A stretch of 64,000 nt of DNA from Tribonema minus (lineage: Eukaryota > Sar > Xanthophyceae > Tribonematales > Tribonemataceae). Location of the stretch: the NCBI GenBank assembly GCA_017506865.1, contig JAFCMP010000035.1, forward strand, positions 1,364,001 to 1,428,000, written 5' to 3'. Shown here one piece after another: positions 11,601 through 21,656 of the stretch. The notes beneath the pieces were generated by a model. That model saw only the letters and a list, made by a program, of their open reading frames with translations, was not told the DNA's origin and did no database searches. Within the stretch, counting starts at the first letter, position 1; every line of letters begins with the position of its first letter. A program made the translations under genes and the position numbers.

Positions 11601-12813
11601 CGATGCTCACCTTTCCTGTGTGGCTGCATCTCTTTTGCCCTCCGCGCGATTCATTCTACTGCAAGCCAACGCAAAAGCCAACTTCTAAGCCAACCACAAG
11701 GAGGCCCACTTCACACCCCACAATGAAGCCCACCACACGAAGGCCCACGACAAAGGTGAGAGCCCCCTCAGGCTGTGGTAGTGTAACAATGTGAACAACA
11801 AAATGTAAAATGAGAGCTAGTCGGTGCATCCGTTCAACAATCGCTGGCGGTGCGCTTGACACGTATTGATAGACGAGATGTGTTTGAATACTATTCAACA
11901 CGCCTGCTGCACAACGAAGCCACGGCGACCGCCCGCCAGTCGCATGCCGGTTTCGAGAACTCGTACTCTAAATAACTTCTTCAGAAGTGCTACTAATAGT
12001 CATTTTGCGCTGGGTTTGACTTGTTTGTAAAACAATAAATAACATTCTGTTAACAGTTGCAACAGTCGTCATTGTGCTTATCTGTGGTCACTAGTTTTGT
12101 TTATCATTGGCCATGGCCACCTGCCAGTAGGCCCTAGCAACTTGAACCGAGCAAGCATATCACACTGTGATTTGACTCAGTCGGACATGGTCATGATTTT
12201 ATTGCGGAGTTGCAGCTCTGAGGTCGTTGTGCTATGAGTGTCGTAGTATGCTGAGTAGTCATGAAAGAGCAGAGCGCGGCTCTGGTCTACATTGCACTAC
12301 AGACTTCGAAATCAGCCTCTAGTAATGCACTTGGGCAGCATCAGCCATGTTTGCAGTGACTTGGCAATGTACAGAAGATGTCAATGGTCTTCAGCCTAGC
12401 AACATGACATACACAAGCGTTGTCGACAAACTTCGCCAGTTTTTTTCTGTTGAGGTGGTAGCTTGGCTTGAGTATTGAAAATCATGCACTTGGCGACATA
12501 TTCAGGTTCAACCAAACACTGCAGCAAATATTTCAAGTTGGCTATTTTTTTAAATCCACTGCTGCTTTCCCATTGCTTCACACCGCAACAGCACTGCTGA
12601 TCGCTTTTGCATGCAACAAGAAATGACTACCGCTAGCGCACCCGATGCCTCTTTATGCCAGCGTCCCACCTCATCTCACCTGACCAGCAAAATGCGACCC
12701 TGAAAGTGCGTGATACCAGATGATGCTGACATTTCTGCAACCGCGCCTCTTGTTTGGCTTCATTGTGATCGCTGCTTACGCAGAAGCCCACGTGCAAGCC
12801 CGTAACCAGATAG
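5656..12813 (+). CDS. Secreted protein: lectin/LamG-like head with Pro/Thr-repeat tail (5 exons)
   Basis: Exons modelled at 5656-6346, 8028-8542, 10857-10940, 11666-11755 and 12784-12813, all with GT-AG borders and matching phases (1, 0, 0, 0); about 469 residues. Exon 1 has a signal peptide (residues 1-27, hydrophobic core LAVTVMAIVAGA). About 200 residues follow beginning DDFQRPN, a common opening of concanavalin A-like/LamG beta-sandwich domains, with several N-glycosylation sequons (NYS, NFT). Exon 2 encodes about 20 copies of PTATPSAK/PTSTPSAQ-type octets (24-bp DNA period). Exons 3 and 4 are tiny, phase 0 at both ends, and encode KPTTRRPTTRK-type Lys/Arg-Pro-Thr repeats. The last exon adds nine residues and a stop. 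This suggests an extracellular matrix or cell-wall glycoprotein with a rigid, probably O-glycosylated stalk. The ATG at 5656 is chosen because it opens the signal peptide. The head-domain fold and the last exon are inference. Confidence 0.7.
6394..6498. repeat. Perfect 28-bp hairpin plus a third partial arm
   Basis: 6394-6421 and 6433-6460 are perfect inverted copies (CAGGTGTTGTCGATGCAACG and onwards) around an 11-base loop. A third arm at 6465-6498 repeats the right arm with a 6-base interruption. The feature lies in intron 1, 48 bases after the donor. The sequence just before the hairpin (TGTGCGCCCAGGTGTTGT) recurs at 10501-10518 in a later intron of the same gene. Confidence 0.9.
6575..6770 (-). 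repeat. Dispersed repeat R, copy 1 (3' end of an unknown element)
   Basis: On the minus strand this reads a short open frame ending DEDVEEDPEMPFGGGGV and a stop, then a conserved non-coding tail. A clear relative lies at 55.24-55.43 kb in the opposite orientation, sharing the tail and PEMPxGGGGV-stop. A shorter relative lies at 22.61-22.72 kb, sharing DEDV..DPEMP. Three copies in 64 kb with the same protein end and 3' flank suggest the 3' end of a mobile element whose body is mostly gone here. Confidence 0.65.
8030..8530 (+). repeat. 24-bp tandem coding repeat (CCAACAGCCACGCCTAGCGC family)
   Basis: About 20 units of 24 bases, each encoding P-T-A/S-T-P-S-A-K/Q/E. Units with ACATCCACACCGAGC alternate with ACAGCCACGCCTAGC in a roughly three-unit higher-order pattern. 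The array falls wholly inside exon 2. A long minus-strand frame here is a shadow of the repeat. Confidence 0.9.
8543..10856 (+). other. Intron 2 of the secreted-protein gene, with an internal duplication
   Basis: A 2.3-kb intron with donor GTGAGT. About 8855-9005 and 9125-9245 are diverged direct copies of one another, sharing GGGA-GGCC-CATGG, GTGCACCTTC, GCACAAGCAACTT and a GGGGCGAGG-GGGACC segment. ACTAGTAGT and AACTTGAAGTT words are very dense. No internal exon was found, although another Pro/Thr mini-exon could be missed. Confidence 0.5.
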
Positions 12814-13966
12814 CCGACCACTAAAACTAGGGCTGTATAGACGGTCGCACAGCCAAAATCAGACGTTCAGGCAACTTGAAGTTGATGTCCACAGCGTGTG
12901 CGGCAGACGCGGCTACGGCAGAAGCGGATGCGCTGGAAGGCAAGAATGCGGCCAAGGCCATGCGTAACCACCACACCCGTTGCCGCTGCACCGGGTGACA
13001 CGCCGCCAAGGCGGCTGCGGAGAGAATAGGGGCTTATCCAATACTTCGAGGTACGATTGCAGCCATGGCTCGTTGGGACCTGTTTTAGACACAAGCAATA
13101 CATGCACGCTTACGTACCGTGCAAGGTGATGCCACTGGCACGTGTTGTTGAGATGTTGGTGTATTGCCTTCTTGTTGCACGCATCATGATTGCTTGTGTC
13201 GCTGATGTTGCAGATGTTGGCTGTGCATGTGCATGTGTGTCATCCGCATGCTGCACTGCAACTTATGCAAGTAGTGTGTCCCCAATGAGGGTTTGCTGCC
13301 ATTCCAGTAACTCAACATCCACAATGGTTAAAACTGCACGTACATGTTACATCCAGCTCCAACCGCAACATCATGGCTCATATGCCGCCTCTGGCGCTCG
13401 TCTGATGAGCATACGCCCTGGAATCAGTTACAAAAAATCGGCGGCTATGACAAAAAAGGTGTGTGCCAATGCCAGTGTGCCATTGTGGTCTTGACAAGGT
13501 TTCAGCACCATCACCAATTGCAAGTGCTGATAGACTTGTGTATATTCAACGAACGCGGTCGGTCGGCTGTTTGGCAAGTCGGATTGCAAACTGCACACAG
13601 GTTAAGGGGTATACACCAGCCCTCAACACCTCTTACAGCACTACAGTTCATCAAAGGGGTCACGGTGTGTGCTGGCAGTGCTTCGGGCCTGCTGTCCATA
13701 AAATGCATCGAGGCCCAAGACAGGCAGAGTTATGGCGCATTCAAGCAGCCAAGACAATTTGAAGTGTGCGCACAGCTAGTGCTTTTTGTGTGCTCAGCCA
13801 TGCTCCAGCAAACCAGACAGGCAAATGTGCCGGCAGTGTTGTGGTCCTGCCTGTGCAGGTTCTAGTGTGTCTTGATTTGCTGTTGACCTGACAGACATCA
13901 CACAGACTAATACAGTTGGCGTGTGCATCCTTTGCCACAACCGCAGACAGCTGTTGCTGATTCAAC
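12814..13966. other. Intergenic between convergent genes
   Basis: The plus-strand secreted-protein gene and the minus-strand helicase converge here. An Ala-rich stretch at 12885-12990 is open on both strands, but no splice context or family could be assigned. Nothing else supportable. Confidence 0.45.
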
Positions 13967-16900
13967 TCATCGCCTAGCATTCTTCTTGGTCCCCTTCTTG
14001 GTAGGGGCACGCCCCTGCAGAGCTGGGAAGTCTGCCAATGTAATGGAGCTACCGCCTCCCTCGTTTGTGTGCGCGGTTGCCCTGGGGGCAGAAGTCCTGG
14101 ACTGGCTTGTGGCAGTGCTCGCCCACGTTGAGCTTGAAGTTAAGGCCGGCCCAGCTGTGCTGACACGGTTATTTTTGGGTTGACCGGTGGCGGCGCTTGG
14201 CCAACTTGAAGTTGAGCTTGAGGCCAAGGCCGGTCCATGTATGCTCATGTGAGACATTTGCGCCTGTGCACACTGAGGTTAAGCGAAGGTGTTGCTGGCT
14301 CAGCTCTGTATGTTGGTTGTACGACGCAAGATGGGTTGGCCGAATGACGCATACAGCCAGGAAATCCTCGAACTAGCACTTCCACAAAATATTTTACAGT
14401 GAACACAGGAGTGGTCATCAAAGGACACATGCCATCTGGTATGACGCACCATATCATGGTCCATATACACGCGCGCTGCAAGGCCAAGGCGCTGTCCAGC
14501 GCATCAGCATATTGTACTGAAAGGTTGGAGGAGATGTGTGGTGTGAGTTGCCAATTGACGCTTAAAACTTTTCAGGTTTATGGGTATGTACCATACTAGG
14601 CGGTGGTGTTGCGGATAAGGATATACGAAGTAGTAAAAAGAAAGACTTCAAGTAAATCAGTACGTGCCATGCAGTGCGTGCGCAAATATTAAGGCCAAAC
14701 TTGAACCAAAAACGTTGTGCAAACGCACTGTAGCTCAAGATAACTTCCAGCTGGCCGAGCATTCACAAGCCCTGCTTTTGCCGTTTGACTGCAAACTTGC
14801 CGTACCTGCAGCCTGCCAGTTTTGCATCTCGGAGCCTTGGTGCTTGGCGCTGGCCCCCCCTTGACCCATCTCTCCAGCTCTGACCCCTGGCGAATCGCGC
14901 CCCTGCGCCGTGCGTCGGCAATCAACTTTGCAACGCGGCACCCGCTGCCACCGCTGCTCAGCGTGGCAGCATGCCCCAGCATGATGACAGCGTGGCGCGC
15001 ACGCGTAACGGCCACATTGAGACGCCGTTCATGGGCCAGAAAGCCTACGCCGCCGCCGCCTCCGCCATCGCGTGCGCGCACAAACGATATGATGATGACG
15101 TCCCTCTCACCGCCTTGGAAGCCGTCGACCGTATGGACGAGGGTGCTTGCTGGCGGCGCGCCAGGCTGCTGAGCAATGGCGCCTAGTTGACCCCTGTTGA
15201 AACACGTGGAAAGCAGTAGTGAAACCTTTTGTGATCGCACAGAAGTGCTTGCTACTAGTGACAGCGTGAAGTACGTACGGGCAAAGCACACAGCAGTGAT
15301 GATCAGGCATCAGTGTTTGGCGGTGGTACTGCACAAAGCGGTATGGACGCTGGTGCTGCAGCAAAGAGATGAAGGAGCACTGGTCATGCGATCATATGCA
15401 GAAAGGCTGCGTGTGGAAAGTCAAGGGGGTGTGAGAACTGGGCGTCAAGTCTTGTTGCCTTTGCGGCTGTGCGAGATACTACTTCTTGAAGTAAGACACA
15501 CATGAAATCTGGGAAAATATTGTAAGCAGTTGCATTAGTCGAGATCGGTGGACTGCTTCATTAGAAGCCATCTTCACAGCTTCGTCTCTGCAGGTAGGGC
15601 TGGTAGAATGATGGTGAGGGCACATAAACGAACTTCAAATTTGTTATTTGATGTGAAGTGCGCTGGGCAGCCAACTATCATGTCATGCAAACGTTATGTT
15701 TGAGTCGCTCCTCACAATCCTGGCTCTGACTTTCTGTGACCAACTACCGACACACACACTGTGGCACTTGACTACATACACATCCATGCTAGTACTCCTG
15801 CTGTGATGCATTCTGAACAGTTCTTCATGCATATACCTGTAGAACGTGATGACGCCAATGGAGTCTGTTGCCATCCCGTCGCCGATCAGCTTGTTCACCA
15901 GACCACGCACAAGGGTCGCCTCTGCCATGTTCTTGTATGATGTGCCCACACGTTCGTCACGCCCCGTCGCAACATTGAAAAAGGTGTAGGGTCGAAGGAA
16001 TGGGGGCAGGGCGCGTGGAGCGTTGCGCATTGCAATGAAGGGCGCGGGATGAAGGCGACCGCCATAGAAGCTGTTGGATGGCCACCGCTGAATCTCCGCG
16101 TGCATGCGAAATTGCTCTGCACACACACGACAAGCCAGCTGTTGATCAGTGGGGCTTGAGACCGCAATGTGCGCAGAAGGACATACAGAGTTGCAGTCCA
16201 CAATATGCACAGGACCACAAAGTTGCTGCGACCTATTGAGGGCTACTGCGTGCTGCCAGGGCTGCGACAAGAACATTCACACTTTGGAAGTCTACAAATG
16301 CCCTACAGCCCAACTAGCTCACCCAGTCATAATGAAGAGAAGCTACATGCACTACTTCGAAGTATGCTTTCACACATATCTGCATTGTTAGACTTCATGA
16401 TCAGTAGACTGTTCAGCCCATCTGTGCATGGTCTGCAGTATTTCAAATTTCTCATCAAGAAACCGATGTTTGCAATACCTTTCCTGGGTAAAAACACATG
16501 CACGCCTTGTGAGCATGTGAAGCTGCACATATATGGCTCCATGTTGACCAATAACAGCAGTGGCAGGCACAATCTATGTGCTGGCACACCGGCAATGCAC
16601 AAACATATGTTCCTGGTATGAAAGATACACTCTGCAGCACAGGTTTGCATACAATATGCTTGCAATGCAATGCTGAAACATGTATGACATCAAAACATTT
16701 CTTCTACCCACCAGTGCTTCATCGCATGAGTTCATGATCCATGCGCATCTGCTAGCTTACTTCCAAAGTACCACTTCTGTGTGCGGTACTGCAGTATAGT
16801 GGCTCTCACCTTCCAGCATGATGGCCTGGCAGCTTGCCTCTTCCTGCAGGCGCCACATGGGGCTCCACCCAAAGCGACGGCCAACGGCGGCACGCGACAC

Positions 16901-19900
16901 CACTGTCGCTGGCAGCTGCCTCGTGTCCCCCACCATGACGCAAAAGCGCGGACGCACCGCCTCCACCGGTATCAGCAGCTCCGGCTCCAGTGCTTGACCC
17001 GCTTCATCCACTATCAGTGCGTCGAACCGCTGCGATGAGGCCAGTGCCTCGCGGAAGCTTCTGCGCCCGCACACGCTGAGCGTCGCGAACACCACGTCGG
17101 GCACCTGCAAGCGCGCCGTCGCCAGCGCCTACAGCACCGAAGAGCGGTGCCATCGGCAGCGCCGCCGCCGGCGCTGCGACGCCGGTCAGCGCTGCGTCTG
17201 CGGCAGCGGCGAGGGCGGCGCGGAAGTCCTCGAGTGTGTTGCGGTGCGGCGGCGGCAGCAGGTAGCGCACGCGTTGGGCGAGCTCATCCGCGGCGTCCAT
17301 CACCTCGTAGACATGCGCTGCGTAGCGCGCGACTTGCTTGGCAGCGGTGCTGGCGCTGGTGCGCTCGTTGCGCTCTGCGGCTCCTTGGGCAAGGGCTGAG
17401 TCGATGCGGCGGCGCAGACGCGCGCAGTCAGACTCCAGGGTGCCGACGTCAATGCAGCGCAGCTCTGGCAGCAGCTTTGCAAGAACGCCCACCAGGGCAA
17501 CACGCGCCGTTGCTAGCTGGTATGCATGCCGATCCAACTTGGCGGCGGTGTCTGTGGGCGGGGGTGGCACGGGCCCTTCTGAGCGGTGCAGTTTGCTGAG
17601 CAGCCGCGTTGCAATCTCCTGCACGGCCTTGTTGGAGGGTGCCGTGATGAGCACACGCATGCCGCTCTTGCACAGGTTGATGATCGCCTGTGGACATAAG
17701 CAGCAAACAGTTTGGTGATCAGTCAGGTAACTTGTCAAAGCCCCTGGGACTTGTTGTGCTCCTGGAAACGCCAGTACAGCGTACCACAGGGTGCGCAAGA
17801 AGTTGACTTGTGGTAAATCTGTGTAATGGTTGTTCGCTTTGCCTCAGAAGTTCTGTGGTCATGGTGCAACATTGTCTGTTGCTTGTTTGCAAGTTGGCAG
17901 TTCATGCATGATGAACAGCAATCAAATGGGCGTGGTACAAACAGTCAGAAACACAACCTACATTAAATGTCTACCAGAAGGACGCCAGCCCTCGATCGCG
18001 TTGCGAGACTATGTCATCATGCACCAAGCGGTTATCATGCCCTGTGTACTGCCATAATGGCTACACGCAACGACGCAATTACACTTCCACAGTGGGCAGT
18101 GCTAAGCTCCTGTTCGGCAGTACTACTGATGCTGACAATGCCGACCTTACAAATGAGCATCAACTTGATTGCTAATTGTGAGAAGTACTTGTGGAATATC
18201 TCTTGAGACTCTTGCCACAAGTACAAGCTGATGCTTCATGTCAAGTATGTCATACATTTTGAAGAGTGATTGCAAGGCTCAGCAGTACTCATAGTGGGAG
18301 GCACCATGTGTACCAAGGAATCTGCAGCCTGAGGCAACATGTACGTAATGAGTAGACTTCAAAACTTACCGCTACAGTTGTCAGGGTCTTGCCAGTGCCG
18401 GGTGGCCCTTGAATCAGCAGCGGAGCACTGGCATCCACTGCGCTACCCAGTATGCCCTTAGCAGCACATCTGGTGCCGAGACGGATGGCCTCGACCGCAG
18501 CAAGCTGCATCCGATTGGCAGTAGTCCCGGTCCCCTCGAACAAGGGGTGCGGGACAGCATGCTCAGAGTCTCCTCCTGCCGCCACAAATGCATAAGCATC
18601 GGCTATTGCAGAGCGCCCCTCTACGAGCCCACGGACGAAGGGGGATTGCAGCTCGAGGGGCGTGCGCGACGCACACGCAACATACATGCGGCGGCACTGC
18701 AATACGGAGCCCAAGACAAGGACCCCCATCTCGATCGTCTCCTCAGCTGTACGCAGGCTCCAGTCAGGGCGCGGAATGAACTTGACGCGCCATGTGAGTG
18801 GCGCGTCAGGCTGCTGCTGCTGCTGCTGCATGAAGTCATCGATGGAGGCCAGTGCGAGCACGCCATCGTCGTCGCAATAGTGCCGCTGGCGGCTGGCGGG
18901 GTCCACCATGAAGAGCAGCAGAACAACGTCAGAGAAACCTGCACTCTCCTCAGCATCCTGCGATTTGGCAGCGCCAGCCTGCGCCAAGGGCGCCCTTGTT
19001 GTCAGCTTGAGTAGCGACGGGTTGCACTCACTGCTATCTTGATCGACTGAGATCTGGCGGCAACAGTGGGAGCACAAACGGAACACGGTGTTAAATCAGA
19101 TGAGCGGTATGAACGATATACTGGTGAAGCATTCAGTGCTGGCGTAGATGATGCTGGGACCAGGCCAGTGCACAAAGACGTGCACTTGCAAGCCACAGGG
19201 CTTGGTACGTCATTCAGTAACGTATGCTGCTTGCACATGTGCACATTACATGCAGGCACCACACTACAATAAACAACACTGCAATCAGACCACTAGTTTC
19301 TGTCTGCACTGCGACGAAAATCAATTATGCCTTCATGGAAATATCATGTATGCCACACACTGGCAGTCACTTGGTGCAGGAAATTATGTATGATCATTGC
19401 ATGCTGTAGACAGCACAGTCTACTCTTGCCGTTGATGTGATGCTGTTGTACCTCAACAAATCACTAACGAATCAACAAACAGGCAGCAGAGTACGACTCG
19501 GCACCCATTGAGCTACTGCAGTCATTCAAGGAGCTTTTGCACTGCATGGCATGCAGTGTCAAATGTGATGAAGATCCCGAGTAGAGGAGCAAATGGCGCA
19601 TACTTGCGCAGAAAGTTTTGATCCCTGCGGGAAAAGCTTTCAAGCTGACCTGATGCGCATGCGCTTTGCGGCGGCACGGCGGCGCTGACGCCATAGCTCT
19701 TGTGTAGAGTCGCCTTGGGCCTCGCTCAGCCCGCTCCATATCACCGCTCGAGCCTCCTCTACTATGTGCGGCAGATACGCACTGAAGTAGTCTTGACAGC
19801 TGTCGTAGGTCGGACGTATATGTCCAGGCTGTCCAGCAATGCCATCAGCGATATATGAACGCCCCACAACATCTCCACCATACGCATGGCGTCGGTCACC

Positions 19901-19971
19901 TCGCAAGGCTGCCAGCCTAAGATTATGTCTGTGAAAGCGTAGTCGGCGCTCTCGAAGTGATCGCCGCTCAT
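13967..19971 (-). CDS. SEN1-like superfamily 1B RNA/DNA helicase (8 exons)
   Basis: Exons (minus): 19971-19879, 19828-19650, 19030-18370, 17687-17181, 17128-16810, 16116-15837, 15193-14806 and 14263-13967. Phases fit throughout and give 907 residues. The N terminus (FTDIILGWQPCEV, then TYDSCQDYFSAYLPHIVEEA) matches the head of plant and fungal SEN1/MAA3-type proteins. Helicase motifs: Walker A LLIQGPPGTGKT (about 296-306), motif Ia ITAPSNKAVQEI, motif II IVDEAGQALEPE (about 519), motif III MVGDTRQLPAT, motif IV EEQFRMHAEI (about 588), motif V TVDGFQGGERDVIIIS (about 701) and motif VI RRLNVAVTRAR (about 736). All catalytic residues are present. A poly-Gln run (six Gln) lies in exon 3. The last exon is Ser/Thr/Ala-rich, ends KKGTKKNARR and may be a basic nuclear signal. 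Expected role: unwinding RNA-DNA hybrids or RNA in transcription termination or RNA processing in the nucleus. Two introns are only 50 and 52 bases with unusual donors (GTGGAG, GTCGCA); these could instead be frameshifts. Confidence 0.85.
18810..18830 (-). repeat. CTG/CAG triplet run encoding poly-Gln
   Basis: Six CAG codons (minus strand) within exon 3 of the SEN1-like helicase, at the start of a variable linker before the ATPase core. Similar CTG runs recur in non-coding sequence near 1471, 25778, 31990 and 36940. Confidence 0.8.
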
Positions 19972-20827
19972 GCCGCAGCTCTAATCGTGACTGCTGCCAG
20001 CTCAGGAGTAGTGTAGCAGCGTGAGACGCTACTGACCTGTCAGGTGTCAGCAGCGAGGTAAGTGTCCCTCAAGCCTCTGGTCACATGAGCGCAGGAATTC
20101 AAGTTGTCCTCTTGAAGTTATATTTGTTGAAGTCGATTGTGTTGTGTTGTGAAGAGGAGTGTATACGAGTGGGCGGTATACGTATAGGGTCATGCAGAGC
20201 GACGCGTTGGGAGACCCAGCACGACGGAGTCAGAGGTATCAGCCAGTTCATGCACAGCAGGTTGCTATTGCCCACATGAGAGAGCTGTTGATGCGCTACA
20301 GCACAGGCCACCGGGCTGGCAGCGCGTGTGGGCCCGCGGGCGCAAGTGTCCGCAGCACAAGTGCAAACACACAGGATGGTGGGACAGCGTCGCGCACAAG
20401 AGGCCACGAGGGGCATCATCTTCTCTGGCTCGTGCGCTTTTCCCCCGCCCATCATGGAGGTCGCGCCTCCATTCTCTTCGACCAAAGTTGGCGGTGGTGT
20501 CCGACATTGATGGCACCACTGCCGTATGGTTCTGTCTCGTGCCTGGAGTGCGGGCGGCAAGGCGACAACGCTGAGCTCGGGCACAGAAACAGGCTGCGCC
20601 GGAGCAGCCTCAGCGACTGCGCTCTCGGAAGAGGGGGTCGCGGTCTTCAACCATGACACCGACGCGCGTGCGAGCCTCGGTATGCGCAGTGTCCATGCCA
20701 TACGCGTTTCATCTAGCATACTTCAACTGTGAGCAGACTGCATGCACCTCAACTTCACCTTGACATAGTGTATGTCACACATTTTGGAAATGATGTGGGC
20801 ATGCCCGTGTGTGTTGCCGCCTGGCAG
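19972..20827. other. Upstream region of the helicase gene
   Basis: No gene recognised. Several overlapping frames of 60-200 codons on both strands are compositional and carry no motifs. The helicase promoter should lie in the first few hundred bases; no TATA box is evident. Confidence 0.4.
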
Positions 20828-20828
20828 T

Positions 20829-21648
20829 GCGCCTAGCACTGCACCTTACTCTGTGTATGCGCATATGTCCGCTTGAAGGCTTCGTACTGTTCTCAGGACC
20901 TCATTCGGAATGCTTTAGAGGGGCGCGAGCGCCTCGACAACCAGCTGAGAGACTGACGCAGCGCACATGTGTCCGCAACAGTGGCAACGGCCAGCTGGAG
21001 TGCGCCCCCTGAAGAATGCCGTCGACGCAGTGCGGGAGGCGCAATGGAGTCCCCTGCCGCACGCCCGCGCCAAGTACCACGCCCTCATCGACCGCTACGA
21101 CACCGACGTCACGGTGCTGCGGCGGCTCGTGTGCGAACGGGCGTCGCCCAACGTGATTGCAGACGAGGCGGTGCTGGCCATGAGCGGCGACCTGACGTGC
21201 TGGGTGCCGCTGGTGTGGCGCGTCCAAGTCGTCGGCGCGTCAGGCGGCACCGCGGCGCGTTCCGCATGAGCTGCGCGGCCCTGCTGCGCCTCGTCCGCAA
21301 TCACGTTGGGCGACGCCCGTTCAAACACGAGCCGCCGCAGCACGTCGGTGTCGTGGCGGTCGATGAGGGCGCGGTACTTTGTGCATGAGTGCGGCAGGGG
21401 ACTTCATTGCGCCTCCCGCACTGCGTCGACGGCTCTTCTCGGACCGGAAGGGGCCGCGCTCCAGCTGGCCGTTGCTGCTGTGTTGCGGATGATGGCGTAC
21501 ACCTGTGCGCTGTGGCAGTCTCTCAGCTGGTTGTCGAGGCGCTCGCGCCCCTCTAAAGCATTCCGAATGAGGTCCTGAGAACAGTACGAAGCCTTCAAGC
21601 GGACATATGCGCATACACAGAGTGACTCAGAGGTGCAGTGCTAGGCGC
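20829..21648. repeat. Large inverted repeat (about 350-bp arms, about 110-bp spacer)
   Basis: Bases 20829 to about 21174 reappear in reverse complement from 21648 to about 21284, with roughly 85-90% identity by eye and a few small indels. The arms start at GCGCCTAGCACTGCACC and run through the ATGCGCATATGTCCGCTTGA and GGGCGTCGCCCAACGTGATT blocks to the GACGAGGCG block. Both arms contain the same coding-like sequence reading inward (RDLIRNALEGRERLDNQLRD; then RRLV.ERASPNVIADEA), each interrupted differently. The spacer is unique. It could be a fold-back element or two opposed insertions of one element. Confidence 0.85.
20860..21270 (+). other. Unidentified coding-like sequence in the left arm
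   Basis: In more than one frame the left arm encodes SQDLIRNALEGRERLDNQLRD and then, from about 20967, a 100-residue open stretch with NAVDAVREAQ, YHALIDRYDTDVTVLRRLV and ERASPNVIADEAVLAMSGD. The right arm encodes the same segments on the minus strand. Conservation of amino-acid sequence between arms, with changes spread over the DNA, suggests former coding function. I do not recognise the family. Confidence 0.4.
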
Positions 21649-21656
21649 AGGCAGGG

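Noticed and set aside
12784-12830. Further Pro/Thr coding after the stop in the last exon of the secreted-protein gene
   Set aside because: The sequence continues PTTK-like beyond TAG, but the in-frame stop makes this the natural end; it may be the decayed remainder of a longer mini-exon.
20099-20719. 206-codon minus-strand frame
   Set aside because: Overlaps a similar-length plus-strand frame, no motifs, and the composition is typical of the GC-rich flank.
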